A stretch of 64,000 nucleotides of DNA from an uncultured Flavobacteriaceae bacterium (GTDB lineage Bacteria > Bacteroidota > Bacteroidia > Flavobacteriales > Flavobacteriaceae): positions 248,001 through 312,000 of the forward strand of contig CANMWN010000004.1 in the NCBI GenBank assembly GCA_947501625.1, given 5' to 3'. Of the stretch, positions 51,435 through 61,074 are shown piece by piece. The translations under genes and the position numbers were made by a program. The stretch's first letter is position 1. Every line of letters begins with the position of its first letter. A model generated the notes under the pieces. It was given only the letters and a program-made list of their open reading frames with translations, ran no database searches and was not told the DNA's origin.

Positions 51435-53921
51435 ATGAAAAAAACATTACTATTATTTCTTTTTATCATTTCCTATATTAATACTTTTTCTCAACATTCA
51501 GTAGCAAGAGAATGGAATGAAATTTTATTAGAATCTATTAGAAAAGATTATGCAAGACCAACTGTACATGCAAGAAATTTATTCCATATTTCTATTGCCA
51601 TGTATGATGCTTGGGCTGTGTATGAAGATGAACCAGAAACATTTTTTCTTGGAAAAGAAGTTGGAGGGTATTTATGTAATTTTGATGGAATAACTCCATC
51701 ACTTTCTATTGAACTTGCTCAAGAAGAAACATTAAATTACGCTGTATATAGATTACTTTCTCATAGATTTCAAAACTCTCCTAATGTTGTTGAATTACAA
51801 TCAAATTACGACACATTTTTTGAAGAATTAAATTGTGATAAAGACTTTACCTCCACCGATTATTCAAGTGGTTCAGCAGCAGCATTAGGAAATTATATTG
51901 CTGAACAAATTATCGCCTTTGGATTTCAAGATGGTTCCAATGAAGCAAATCAATATGAAAACACATCATATGAACCAGTAAATCAATCACTAATTATTGA
52001 TTTACCTGGAAACCCCAATATTGTTGATCCAAATCATTGGCAGCCCTTAACTTTAGAAGTTTTTATTGATCAGAGTGGAAATCCTATACCACTTAACACT
52101 CCCGAGTTTTTAAGTCCAGAATGGGGACAAGTTGTACCCTTTTCATTAGATACATCAAGTGCATCCATAAATACTATAAATGATTTTGACTATTGGGTTT
52201 ATGAAGATCCTGGAGCGCCAGTATATATTCAAAATGACTCATCTATTAATGGTATCGATGACCCATATAAATGGGGATTTTCTTTAGTCTCTACTTGGTC
52301 ATCTCATTTAGATCCAAATGATAATACTATGATAGATATTTCTCCTGCTACAATAGGTAATATCCAAAATCTTCCTACGACTTTTGAAGAGTATAAAGAG
52401 TTTTATGATATTGAAAATGGAGGAGATGCAAGTGTTGGTCATACTTTAAATCCTAAAACTGGAAATCCTTATACTCCACAAATGGTAAAAAGAGCAGATT
52501 ACGCTAGAATTTTAGCCGAATTTTGGGCTGATGGGCCTGATTCCGAAACACCTCCAGGTCATTGGTTTACTCTTCTAAATTATGTTAGCGATCATCCAGA
52601 AACCATAAAAAAATATAATGGCAAAGGCCCTGTTTTATCAAATTTAGAGTGGGATGTAAAATCTTATTTAACTCTAGGAGGAACGATGCATGATGTAGCA
52701 ATTACTGCTTGGGGAATCAAAGGTTATTATGATTACATTAGACCTGTATCAGCAATTAGATATATGGCCGATAAAGGACAAAGTACTAATCAAAGTTTGA
52801 CGAATTATCATCCGGAAGGAATACCATTAATACCTAACTTTATTGAAGTAGTTGAACTAGGAGATCCTCTTGCTGGCAGTTCTAACGAACATGTCGGAAA
52901 AATAAAACTATATGCTTGGAGAGGGCCTGAATATATTGACGATCCTGATACAGATTTTGCTGGTGTAGATTGGATTTTGGCTGAAAATTGGATGCCTTAC
53001 CAAAGACCATCTTTTGTTACACCACCATTTGCAGGATATGTCTCTGGACATTCAACATTCTCAAGAGCTGCTGCTGAAGTCATGACACTATTAACTAACG
53101 ACAACTTTTTCCCTGGAGGAATGGGAACTTTCAATGCCAATCAAAATGAATTTTTAGTTTTTGAAGAAGGTCCAAGCGAAGATATAATACTTCAATGGGC
53201 AACTTATCAAGACGCTTCAGACCAATGTAGTTTATCTAGAATCTGGGGAGGAATCCATCCGCCTATTGATGATATTCCTGGAAGAAAAATTGGAGAAAAA
53301 CTAGGAATTGAAGCTTTTCATTTTGCTAAAGAATATTTCTATAAAGATGCAGATAATGATGGTTTTTATTCTTATGAAGACTGTGATGATACAAATCCAA
53401 ATATAAATCCAGACGCAATAGAATTATGTAATGGTATTGATGATGATTGCAATGAGATTATTGATGATAATATACCATATTACACTTACTATTTAGACGC
53501 TGATGGTGATGGTTATGGAGATTTAAATTCTCCAAGTGATTTTTGTGAGATTACTGCACCTGACGGATACTCAAATCTATCTACTGATTGTGACGATACT
53601 AACGCAGAAATAAATCCTTCTATCCAAGAAATTGCCGGAAATGGTATAGATGAAGACTGTAATGGTGAGGATTTAGTTGAATTCTATTCTATTTATCCAA
53701 ATCCAACAAACGGAGATATATCAATTTACATTACCAACCAACAAAATGTTAATGCAAAAGTTTATGACTTTACTGGTCAATTAATTTTAAATCAAGAAAT
53801 CATTTTAGATTATTATATTGGTACCATACCTCTAAAAAATCTAAATTCTGGAATATATATTGTTCAAATTTTAGATGAAAATAATAATCAATTATTAATA
53901 AAGAAAGTTATTAAAAACTAA
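51435..53921 (+). CDS. Secreted vanadium-haloperoxidase/PAP2-like protein with MopE repeats and T9SS sorting domain
   Basis: An 828-residue modular exported protein. After the signal peptide, residues about 20-640 form a haloperoxidase/PAP2-type domain with Y-D-Y-I-R-P-V-S-A-I-R, the S-G-H-S-T-F-S motif and R-I-W-G-G-I-H, which would bind vanadate or phosphate. Residues about 640-740 hold two MopE-like acidic repeats (D-A-D-N-D-G-F-Y with D-C-D-D-T-N-P, and L-D-A-D-G-D-G-Y with D-C-D-D-T-N-A) ending in G-I-D-D-D-C-N and G-I-D-E-D-C-N. The last ~70 residues are a T9SS type A sorting domain (Y-P-N-P-T-N-G-D to K-K-V-I-K). Likely secreted and surface-attached; halogenating or phosphatase activity unproven. 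Confidence 0.85.
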   Translation: MKKTLLLFLFIISYINTFSQHSVAREWNEILLESIRKDYARPTVHARNLFHISIAMYDAWAVYEDEPETFFLGKEVGGYLCNFDGITPSLSIELAQEETLNYAVYRLLSHRFQNSPNVVELQSNYDTFFEELNCDKDFTSTDYSSGSAAALGNYIAEQIIAFGFQDGSNEANQYENTSYEPVNQSLIIDLPGNPNIVDPNHWQPLTLEVFIDQSGNPIPLNTPEFLSPEWGQVVPFSLDTSSASINTINDFDYWVYEDPGAPVYIQNDSSINGIDDPYKWGFSLVSTWSSHLDPNDNTMIDISPATIGNIQNLPTTFEEYKEFYDIENGGDASVGHTLNPKTGNPYTPQMVKRADYARILAEFWADGPDSETPPGHWFTLLNYVSDHPETIKKYNGKGPVLSNLEWDVKSYLTLGGTMHDVAITAWGIKGYYDYIRPVSAIRYMADKGQSTNQSLTNYHPEGIPLIPNFIEVVELGDPLAGSSNEHVGKIKLYAWRGPEYIDDPDTDFAGVDWILAENWMPYQRPSFVTPPFAGYVSGHSTFSRAAAEVMTLLTNDNFFPGGMGTFNANQNEFLVFEEGPSEDIILQWATYQDASDQCSLSRIWGGIHPPIDDIPGRKIGEKLGIEAFHFAKEYFYKDADNDGFYSYEDCDDTNPNINPDAIELCNGIDDDCNEIIDDNIPYYTYYLDADGDGYGDLNSPSDFCEITAPDGYSNLSTDCDDTNAEINPSIQEIAGNGIDEDCNGEDLVEFYSIYPNPTNGDISIYITNQQNVNAKVYDFTGQLILNQEIILDYYIGTIPLKNLNSGIYIVQILDENNNQLLIKKVIKN

Positions 53922-53934
53922 GATTATTTTTTTA

Positions 53935-53964
53935 TTGCAGAGTAAATATTAAATAATATATTTG
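53935..53964 (+). promoter_or_regulatory. Promoter of tRNA-Pro
   Basis: TTG (53935-53937), a 19-base spacer and TATATTTG (53957-53964), a full match to the Bacteroidota promoter consensus. The start would be about 12 bases before the tRNA, and the -33 element begins only 13 bases after the stop of the upstream gene. Confidence 0.8.
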
Positions 53965-53980
53965 CAGTCCGAAAAATATT

Positions 53981-54055
53981 CGGGGTGTAGCGTAGCCCGG
54001 TCATCGCGCCTCGTTTGGGACGAGGAGGTCGCAGGTTCGAATCCTGCCACCCCGA
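53981..54055 (+). tRNA. tRNA-Pro, anticodon TGG
   Basis: Acceptor CGGGGTG pairs with CACCCCG. The anticodon stem is CCTCG/CGAGG with loop TTTGGGA (anticodon TGG). The T-arm is GCAGGTTCGAATCCTGC. No CCA is encoded (the discriminator A is followed by CAA), as usual in this phylum. It is a single tRNA gene with its own promoter and terminator. Confidence 0.97.
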
Positions 54056-54056
54056 C

Positions 54057-54089
54057 AAAATCCAATTGATTAACCAATTGGATTTTTTT
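54057..54089 (+). terminator. Terminator after tRNA-Pro
   Basis: ATCCAATTG pairs with CAATTGGAT around a six-base loop, with A4 before and T7 after. It starts two bases after the tRNA. Confidence 0.9.
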
Positions 54090-54217
54090 ATTACACGCTA
54101 TTTTCAAGGCATAAACTTTTGATTTTGCATTTTTTTTACTACGTTTGACGCTTCTACTAAACAAATTGCTAACTAGTACGAATAAATATTTACTAACGAA
54201 ACTGACAAAAAAGAATT

Positions 54218-55666
54218 ATGTTATTTAACTCTTTTGACTTTTTATTGTTTTTTCCAATAGTAGTTATTATTTACTATCTACTTGCTCAAAAACATAGAGT
54301 TTTATGGTTATTAGTTGCAAGTTATTTCTTTTATTTTTATTGGGAGCCTTCACTAGTTCTATTACTTTTTTCCTCAACAATTATAGATTATTTCTGCGGT
54401 ATTAAAATTCACAAATCAGAAAGTAAAAAAATAAGCAAACGATATTTATACCTTAGTGTATTTATAAATTTAGGGCTACTTTTTTTCTTTAAGTATCTTG
54501 GATTCTTTACCGAAACCACAGCCTACTTATTAGATTTTTTTGGAATTGAAACAACTAACTTAGAATCTAATCAGTCTTATAACTTAAAACACATCTTACT
54601 TCCTGTTGGTATTAGCTTTTATACGTTCCAAACAATGAGTTATAGTATTGATATTTATAGAAATAAAATAAAACCTGAAACCAACTTTATAAAGTATGCG
54701 TTATATGTATCATTCTTTCCACAGTTAGTAGCTGGACCTATTGAACGAGCTAGCAAACTTATACCACAATTTTATAAAAAAATTGAACTAAATATTCCTA
54801 ATATTAAAAAGGGAATGATAATGATGGCTTGGGGATTTTTTTTAAAACTAGTTGTCGCTGACAGATTAGGTGTTTATGTTGATTTCATATACAACAACTT
54901 AGAAAACTATAGTGGACTTCCACTTATCTTGACTGGATATTTTTTTACATTTCAAATCTACTATGACTTTTCAGCCTATACAATAATAGCTATTGGAGCC
55001 GCAAAAATAATTGGCTTCAACCTTATGCATAATTTTAACAAACCAATATTTGCTCCTACTATGGCCGATTTATGGAAACGTTGGCATATTTCATTAATTC
55101 TTTGGCTGAGAGATTACATTTACTTCCCATTAATAAAAAAAAGGATTAAGAGGCATTGGGCTGTATTAATAATCTTTTTTGCCAATGGTTTATGGCATGG
55201 TGCAAATTGGACATTTGTAGTTTGGGGAGTTTTAAATGGTATATTTTTAATTTTTGAATATTCAACTTCAAAATATAGAAATAAAATAATTAAACAGTTG
55301 AATTTGCCTTCATTGAAACCAATATTCAGATTTTCTTGGTGGTTAATATGGTTCAACTATGCAATATTGACACTTATCGTTTTTAGATCACCTTCATTTG
55401 AAACTGCAAAATCATTTTTTAGTAAAATTCTAATTTTTGAAGATCTAACAATTAATGTTTTAGGAAATCGAATTGAACTTTTATTAAGTATTACTTTAGT
55501 CATTTTAGTTCAAACTATTCATTACTTTAAAAGTAATAACAAAATCTATGAACTCATAACGAATAGAACAAGACCTGTAAGGTGGTTAATTTATTTATCT
55601 TACATTTTAGTAATGATTTTATTTAGTGTAAATAGACAAAATAACTTTATATATTTCCAGTTCTAA
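54218..55666 (+). CDS. MBOAT-family O-acyltransferase (AlgI-like)
   Basis: A 482-residue polytopic membrane protein of the MBOAT family. Signature blocks are L-V-A-G-P-I-E-R-A near residue 170, A-D-L-W-K-R-W-H-I-S-L-I-L-W-L-R-D-Y-I-Y near residues 285-304 and N-G-L-W-H-G-A-N-W-T with the catalytic His near residue 328. AlgI-like proteins acetylate exported polysaccharides using a cytosolic acyl donor. The next gene overlaps by one base (TAATG) and encodes an exported partner, as in AlgI-AlgJ/AlgX type systems. The glycan acceptor is unknown. Confidence 0.9.
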   Translation: MLFNSFDFLLFFPIVVIIYYLLAQKHRVLWLLVASYFFYFYWEPSLVLLLFSSTIIDYFCGIKIHKSESKKISKRYLYLSVFINLGLLFFFKYLGFFTETTAYLLDFFGIETTNLESNQSYNLKHILLPVGISFYTFQTMSYSIDIYRNKIKPETNFIKYALYVSFFPQLVAGPIERASKLIPQFYKKIELNIPNIKKGMIMMAWGFFLKLVVADRLGVYVDFIYNNLENYSGLPLILTGYFFTFQIYYDFSAYTIIAIGAAKIIGFNLMHNFNKPIFAPTMADLWKRWHISLILWLRDYIYFPLIKKRIKRHWAVLIIFFANGLWHGANWTFVVWGVLNGIFLIFEYSTSKYRNKIIKQLNLPSLKPIFRFSWWLIWFNYAILTLIVFRSPSFETAKSFFSKILIFEDLTINVLGNRIELLLSITLVILVQTIHYFKSNNKIYELITNRTRPVRWLIYLSYILVMILFSVNRQNNFIYFQF

Positions 55667-56607
55667 TGAAAAGTCTTGTAATATTTTTATTGAAAATTTG
55701 CCTTTTAGCCACGCTTTTGGTTTCGGGCTATATTTTGTCTATCTACAAAATATCTAATGAAAATGTAGACTTTAATTATGCCAAGTTTACACACAAGGCT
55801 GGAAGTATAACTGTTGGTCTTTCGAGAGCAAATTATGCTATAAACCCTGAAATAATTGAAAATGAATTTAATACTCAAATTAATTTACCTGCTTTAAACT
55901 TTGCTTTTAATCGATTACAATCACAATACGGAGATGTTCTTCTTAAAAGTATCAAAAAGAAAATTGATACAAATTCAAATAATGGTTTATTTATATTGTC
56001 TGTTAATCCTGGAAGTTTTTTAATTCCAAATTCAATTAAAAATAATTTTTCAGAAGCCGACAAAAACTCAATTTTAAATAAAGTTGTTAACCAAAATTCA
56101 AGCCCAAACTTTGAATATTTTAGAAAATGTTATGAAAATCCTTTATACACAGGACTGTATAAGCCCAAATCAAGTAATAGATTCTTTCATTCTAATGGCT
56201 GGGCTGAAAATAAATCAAACTATACCAATTCTTCACTTACTAAAGAATTATTAAAAAGAAGAAAAAAATTTATACGAAATAAGCAAAAAGTTTTTTTATC
56301 AAAACACACCTTATCAAACTATAGAATTGAAAAATTTAAAGAAACTATTGAGTATCTTAAAAATTATGGACAAGTTGTAATAGTCAGAACTCCATGTGAT
56401 AAAGAAGTTATTGATTTAGAAAGTGATTATTTTCCAAATTTCAATCTATTGATTAATGAAATATCCAGTAATTTTAATGTGCCTTATTTCAATTATACAA
56501 ACGCTACAAAATATACCACTTTTGACGGAGCTCATCTTGTAAGTCAAAGCGCCATTGAATTTACTAAGGATTTATGTCAAGATATTAAAAATTATCAGCA
56601 ACAATAA
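55666..56607 (+). CDS. Exported partner of the MBOAT protein, possible SGNH-like fold
   Basis: A 313-residue protein with one N-terminal membrane anchor or uncleaved signal (residues about 5-26) and a periplasmic domain. I-T-V-G-L-S-R-A-N-Y near residues 49-57 could be the nucleophile loop (G-L-S) and T-T-F-D-G-A-H-L near residues 286-293 the D-x-x-H pair of an SGNH hydrolase/acetyltransferase fold such as AlgJ or DltD. This assignment is tentative because the intermediate blocks are weak. The one-base overlap with the MBOAT gene indicates coupled expression and joint function in acyl transfer to a surface polymer. Confidence 0.65.
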   Translation: MKSLVIFLLKICLLATLLVSGYILSIYKISNENVDFNYAKFTHKAGSITVGLSRANYAINPEIIENEFNTQINLPALNFAFNRLQSQYGDVLLKSIKKKIDTNSNNGLFILSVNPGSFLIPNSIKNNFSEADKNSILNKVVNQNSSPNFEYFRKCYENPLYTGLYKPKSSNRFFHSNGWAENKSNYTNSSLTKELLKRRKKFIRNKQKVFLSKHTLSNYRIEKFKETIEYLKNYGQVVIVRTPCDKEVIDLESDYFPNFNLLINEISSNFNVPYFNYTNATKYTTFDGAHLVSQSAIEFTKDLCQDIKNYQQQ

Positions 56608-56625
56608 TTTCTTGAACAAATTATG

Positions 56626-56633
56626 TAAATTTG
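56626..56633 (+). promoter_or_regulatory. -7 element of the udk operon
   Basis: TAAATTTG, exact TAnnTTTG, 18 bases before the chosen ATG. It includes the TTG of an upstream in-frame start, which supports the later ATG. Confidence 0.5.
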
Positions 56634-56651
56634 CTTCAAAACAAATTACTT

Positions 56652-57272
56652 ATGCTCATTATTGGTATCGCAGGAGGAACTGGAAGTGGTAAAACTACTG
56701 TTGTCAATCAAATATTAAATCAGTTACCTGACAATGAGGTTACTATAATTTCACAGGACTCTTATTACAAAGCCACCGATGAATTATCGTACGAAGAGAG
56801 AACAAAAATAAACTTTGATCATCCTAGAGCTATTGATTTTGATTTATTAGTTAAACAACTTCAGCAATTAAAAAAAGGCGAAATCATCGATCAACCTATT
56901 TATTCTTTTGTCACTCACAATAGAACTGAAGACACTTTAAAAACACACCCAAAAAAAGTAATGATTGTTGAAGGCATTTTAATCTTCAACAACCCAGAAT
57001 TAAGAGATTTGTGTGATATAAAAATATTTGTTCATGCAGATGCAGATGAAAGATTAATCAGAAGATTAAAAAGAGATATACAAGAGCGCGGTAGAGATAT
57101 TAATGAAGTATTAAACAGATATCAAGATACTTTAAAACCAATGCATAATCAGTTTATTGAACCTACCAAAAACTTTGCCGACATCATTATTCCCAATGAT
57201 CGTTACAATACTGTTGCTATTGATATCGTTAGGACAGTGATAGCAGAAAAACTAGCGAATAATGCCCTTTAA
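56652..57272 (+). CDS. udk: Uridine kinase
   Basis: A 206-residue nucleoside kinase phosphorylating uridine/cytidine in pyrimidine salvage. The P-loop G-G-T-G-S-G-K-T-T is at residues 8-16, followed by S-Q-D-S-Y-Y-K, N-F-D-H-P-R-A-I-D and the lid R-R-L-K-R-D-I-Q-E-R-G-R-D. Length and motifs are standard. I choose the ATG directly before L-I-I-G-I-A-G-G because the earlier TTG lies in the promoter's -7 element. The FtsB-like gene overlaps by 11 bases. Confidence 0.94.
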   Translation: MLIIGIAGGTGSGKTTVVNQILNQLPDNEVTIISQDSYYKATDELSYEERTKINFDHPRAIDFDLLVKQLQQLKKGEIIDQPIYSFVTHNRTEDTLKTHPKKVMIVEGILIFNNPELRDLCDIKIFVHADADERLIRRLKRDIQERGRDINEVLNRYQDTLKPMHNQFIEPTKNFADIIIPNDRYNTVAIDIVRTVIAEKLANNAL

Positions 57273-57582
57273 AAATCTAAAAAAAAATAAAACTTTTAAA
57301 ATTCTGAGCAATCCTTTTATGCTCATTTTTTTAGTATTCCTAGTTTGGATTTTATTTATCGATGAAAACTCATATCTATTTCATTACAAAACATTAAATC
57401 CTGAAATAGAAAAATTAGAAAAAGACAAAAAATATTACCAAACTGAAATAGAAAAAGACAAGAAAAAAATTGAACAACTTGAAAACCCTGAAACGCTAGA
57501 CAAATATGCTAGAGAAAAGTATAATATGAAGAAAGAAGATGAAGAAATTTATATCATTGAATACGATACAATTAAAGAATGA
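57262..57582 (+). CDS. FtsB/DivIC-like septum formation initiator protein
   Basis: A 106-residue single-pass membrane protein: short basic cytoplasmic N-terminus, one membrane helix (residues about 19-34) and a periplasmic coiled coil rich in Glu/Lys (L-E-K-D-K-K-Y-Y-Q-T-E-I-E-K-D-K-K-K) ending in P-E-T-L-D-K-Y-A-R-E-K-Y-N-M-K, the conserved FtsB/DivIC motif. It is thought to help assemble the division complex with FtsL/FtsQ. It overlaps udk and, slightly, the mutase gene, so its expression is tied to metabolic neighbours. Confidence 0.87.
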   Translation: MPFKNLKKNKTFKILSNPFMLIFLVFLVWILFIDENSYLFHYKTLNPEIEKLEKDKKYYQTEIEKDKKKIEQLENPETLDKYAREKYNMKKEDEEIYIIEYDTIKE

Positions 57583-57587
57583 TAACT

Positions 57588-58943
57588 ATGAGCGAGAATT
57601 TATTTGAACATTTTCCTGAAGTGTCTTTAAAACAGTGGAAGCAAAAAATTCAATTTGATTTAAAAGGTGCTGACTATAATGACACATTAATTTCTCAGAC
57701 TAACGAAGGAATTAAAATAAAACCGTGTTATCATTCCGATGAATTTAAAAAAGTTGAGCATTCAAGTAAAAATGACTCATTCAATATTTGCCAATCAATC
57801 TTTATTTCAGACGAAAAAACTGCTAACTTTTTAGCCACTGATGCTTTAAACAGAGGAGCAAATAGTATTTTATTCATTGCTCTCGAACCTTTTGATATTG
57901 ATATTGTACTGAAAAACATCAATAGTGAAATACATTTCAATCTCAATTTCTTATCTGAAAGTTTTATCTCTGAATTACTAAACCATTCAAAAAAAAATAA
58001 ATTATTCATCAATATTGATGTCATTGGAAATTTAGCCAAAAGTGGAAATTGGTTTACTAATTTAAATACCGATTTTGATATTTTAAAACGACTTGTTTCA
58101 AATAACAACTCAAGCTCTTCAATAATTAGTATCAATACAAGTAATTATCAAAATGCTGGTGCAAATATTGTACAGCAAGTCGCTTATGCTCTAGCACACG
58201 GAACAGAGTATCTTAATTTTCTTTCAAATAATAATATAAATACTACTTCTATTAATATTGAGTTTTCTATTGGAAGTAATTACTTTTTTGAAATTGCCAA
58301 AATCCGAGCATTTAAATACCTCTGGAAAACTATATGTAATGAATTTAAACTTGATATTCACACACATATATTCTCAAAACCTTCATTGAGAAATAAAACT
58401 TTGTATGATTACAACACCAATATGCTAAGAACCACGACCGAATGTATGAGTGCTATTCTTGGTGGTTCAAATACTATTTCAAATATTTCTTATGACGAAG
58501 TGTATCATAAGAAAAATGAGTTTGGTGAGCGCATTTCTAGAAACCAATTACTGATATTAAAAGAAGAAAGTTATTTCAAAGATACCCAAGATTTTTCAGA
58601 AGGCTCTTATTATATAGAATCCTTAACTGTGGAAATTACCGAAAAAGCATTAGCAATTTATAAGGATATTGAAAAAAGTAGTGGTTTTTTAAAGCAATTA
58701 AAAGAAGGTACCATTCAAAGAAAAATAAAAGAATCATCCGAGAGAGAACAAGAACAGTTTGATACTACTGAATTGGTTTTATTGGGCACCAATAAACACC
58801 CAAATATGGAAGATAAAATGAATGATGCTATAGAATTGTATCCTTTTGTTAAAACCAAACCACGAAAAACGTTAATTCAACCAATTGTAGCAAAACGATT
58901 GGCTGAAAAAATGGAACAAGAAAGATTGAAGAATGAAGCGTAA
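57588..58943 (+). CDS. Methylmalonyl-CoA mutase, small (beta) subunit
   Basis: A 451-residue protein homologous to the mutase large subunit but without its own cobalamin motif. It shows the family's [18 protein letters not shown] and [14 protein letters not shown] blocks, and the C-terminal cobalamin domain is reduced. It pairs with the catalytic subunit encoded directly downstream (11-base overlap). Two starts are possible: ATG overlapping the FtsB-like stop, or the ATG three codons later, which I use because M-S-E-N-L-F resembles the family N-terminus. The choice does not affect the domain. Confidence 0.9.
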   Translation: MSENLFEHFPEVSLKQWKQKIQFDLKGADYNDTLISQTNEGIKIKPCYHSDEFKKVEHSSKNDSFNICQSIFISDEKTANFLATDALNRGANSILFIALEPFDIDIVLKNINSEIHFNLNFLSESFISELLNHSKKNKLFINIDVIGNLAKSGNWFTNLNTDFDILKRLVSNNNSSSSIISINTSNYQNAGANIVQQVAYALAHGTEYLNFLSNNNINTTSINIEFSIGSNYFFEIAKIRAFKYLWKTICNEFKLDIHTHIFSKPSLRNKTLYDYNTNMLRTTTECMSAILGGSNTISNISYDEVYHKKNEFGERISRNQLLILKEESYFKDTQDFSEGSYYIESLTVEITEKALAIYKDIEKSSGFLKQLKEGTIQRKIKESSEREQEQFDTTELVLLGTNKHPNMEDKMNDAIELYPFVKTKPRKTLIQPIVAKRLAEKMEQERLKNEA

Positions 58944-60993
58944 GGACATCCAACATATAGAAATTAAAACCAATAGTAATAGAAAGCAACAACTTGCACA
59001 TGAAAATTTTGTGGCTGGTATTGCGCCAAACTTGCGTGGTCCTTATTCAACAATGTATGTAAGAAGACCTTGGACTATTCGCCAATATGCAGGTTTTTCA
59101 ACTGCCGAAGAAAGCAATGCATTCTATCGTAGAAATTTAAAGGCTGGTCAAAAAGGACTTTCTGTAGCATTTGATTTAGCAACACATAGAGGTTATGATT
59201 CTGATCACGAACGCGTACAAGGTGATGTTGGTAAAGCTGGTGTGGCTATTGACTCTATAGAAGATATGAAGATTTTGTTTGACCAAATTCCGTTAGATAA
59301 AATGTCTGTCTCTATGACTATGAATGGTGCTGTCCTTCCTATTCTTGCTTTTTATATCGTTGCTGCAGAAGAACAAGGTGTTTCTCCTGAACAACTTACT
59401 GGAACAATACAAAATGATGTATTGAAAGAATTTATGGTTCGAAACACCTACATCTATCCTCCTACACCTTCCATGAAGATAATTGCAGATATATTTAAAT
59501 ATACAACTGCACATATGCCTAAATTCAATAGTATTTCTATTTCAGGTTATCATATGCAAGAAGCAGGTGCTACTCCTGAAATTGAATTGGCCTACACGCT
59601 TTCTGACGGATTGGAATATATCAGGACAGGATTAGCATCTGGAATGAAAATTGATGATTTTGCGCCAAGATTATCTTTCTTTTGGGCAATTGGAATGGAT
59701 CATTTTAGAGAAATTGCTAAACTAAGAGCAGGAAGAATGTTATGGTCGAAAATTGTGCAACAATTCAATCCTCAAAATCAAAAATCACTTGCATTAAGAA
59801 CACATTGTCAAACTAGCGGTTGGAGTCTTACTGCACAAGATCCATTTAACAATGTTGCAAGAACTGCAATTGAAGCAATGGCTGCAGCATTTGGAGGCAC
59901 ACAAAGTTTGCATACAAACGCTTTGGACGAAGCTATTGCATTACCAACTGATTTCTCTGCAAGAATTGCTAGAAACACACAAATATATATTCAAGAAGAA
60001 ACAAAAATTACTAAAACTGTTGATCCTTGGGCAGGAAGTTATAAATTGGAGAAACTTACAGAAGAGTTAGCCAACGATGCTTGGAAACTGATTCAAGAAA
60101 TTGAAGAATTAGGTGGAATGACCAAAGCCATTGAAAAAGGTATTCCGAAAATGAGAATTGAAGAAGCATCGGCAAAGAAACAAGCAAGAATTGATAGCGG
60201 ACAAGATATTATTGTGGGTGTAAACGCATATCAACTAAAAGAAGAAGAGGATTTACATATTTTAGAAGTTGATAATGATGCTGTAAGAGAATCGCAGATT
60301 AAAAGATTATCGCAATTAAAATCGGATAGAAATGATGCTGATGTTCAGCAATCTTTAAATGATTTAACAAAATGTGCTGAATCAGGTGAAGGAAATTTAT
60401 TAGATTTGGCTGTAAAAGCAGCAAGAAACAGAGCAACATTAGGTGAAATTTCATCGGCTTTGGAAACTGTTTTTGGTAGATATAAAGCAAGTATAAATTC
60501 AATTTCAGGCGTGTATAGCAAAGAAATTAAAAATGATAAATATTTTAAGTTAGCTACTGAATTAGCTGACGAATTTGCCGAACTAGATGGTAGAAGACCT
60601 CGTATTATGGTTGCGAAAATGGGACAAGATGGTCATGATAGAGGTGCTAAAGTAGTGGCAACAAGTTTTGCAGATTTAGGTTTCGATGTTGATATAAGTC
60701 CATTATTCCAAACACCTAAAGAAGTTGCAAAACAAGCAGTAGAAAATGACGTGCATGTTTTAGGTGTTTCTTCACTTGCTGCGGGTCATAAAACCTTAAT
60801 TCCGCAAGTAATTGAAGAATTAAAAAACTATGGTAGAGGTGATATAAAAGTGATTGCTGGCGGCGTCATACCTCCTCAAGATTATGATTTCTTGTTTAAT
60901 GTTGGCGTTATTGGAGTTTTTGGACCTGGAACAAAAATTGCTAAAGCCGCCATAGATATTTTAGAGCATTTGATTGAGAATATAGATTCTTAA
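58933..60993 (+). CDS. Methylmalonyl-CoA mutase, large (catalytic) subunit
   Basis: A 686-residue cobalamin enzyme interconverting methylmalonyl-CoA and succinyl-CoA. The N-terminal barrel has [20 protein letters not shown] (residues about 36-55) and the C-terminal domain has the B12-binding D-G-H-D-R-G-A-K-V and G-G-V-I-P-P-Q-D-Y motifs. The 11-base overlap with the small subunit suggests heterodimer production at equal levels. It feeds propionate or odd-chain/branched-chain carbon (from Val/Ile) to the TCA cycle. Together with MetH this makes the organism's need for vitamin B12 twofold. Confidence 0.96.
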   Translation: MKRKDIQHIEIKTNSNRKQQLAHENFVAGIAPNLRGPYSTMYVRRPWTIRQYAGFSTAEESNAFYRRNLKAGQKGLSVAFDLATHRGYDSDHERVQGDVGKAGVAIDSIEDMKILFDQIPLDKMSVSMTMNGAVLPILAFYIVAAEEQGVSPEQLTGTIQNDVLKEFMVRNTYIYPPTPSMKIIADIFKYTTAHMPKFNSISISGYHMQEAGATPEIELAYTLSDGLEYIRTGLASGMKIDDFAPRLSFFWAIGMDHFREIAKLRAGRMLWSKIVQQFNPQNQKSLALRTHCQTSGWSLTAQDPFNNVARTAIEAMAAAFGGTQSLHTNALDEAIALPTDFSARIARNTQIYIQEETKITKTVDPWAGSYKLEKLTEELANDAWKLIQEIEELGGMTKAIEKGIPKMRIEEASAKKQARIDSGQDIIVGVNAYQLKEEEDLHILEVDNDAVRESQIKRLSQLKSDRNDADVQQSLNDLTKCAESGEGNLLDLAVKAARNRATLGEISSALETVFGRYKASINSISGVYSKEIKNDKYFKLATELADEFAELDGRRPRIMVAKMGQDGHDRGAKVVATSFADLGFDVDISPLFQTPKEVAKQAVENDVHVLGVSSLAAGHKTLIPQVIEELKNYGRGDIKVIAGGVIPPQDYDFLFNVGVIGVFGPGTKIAKAAIDILEHLIENIDS

Positions 60994-61042
60994 TTTTAAC
61001 CTTTCTTTTCATTTTTTAAGCATTTATTCTCGCATTATTCCG

Positions 61043-61050
61043 TAAATTTG
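61043..61050 (+). promoter_or_regulatory. -7 element of the cytochrome c biogenesis gene
   Basis: TAAATTTG, exact TAnnTTTG, 24 bases before the ATG. No TTG at the -33 distance. Confidence 0.5.
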
Positions 61051-61074
61051 CATCGTTTTTATAACGCTTTCAAG

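Noticed and set aside
60994-61074. End of the mutase operon as a terminator
   Set aside because: I found no stable stem with T run in this gap; only a -7 element for the next gene.
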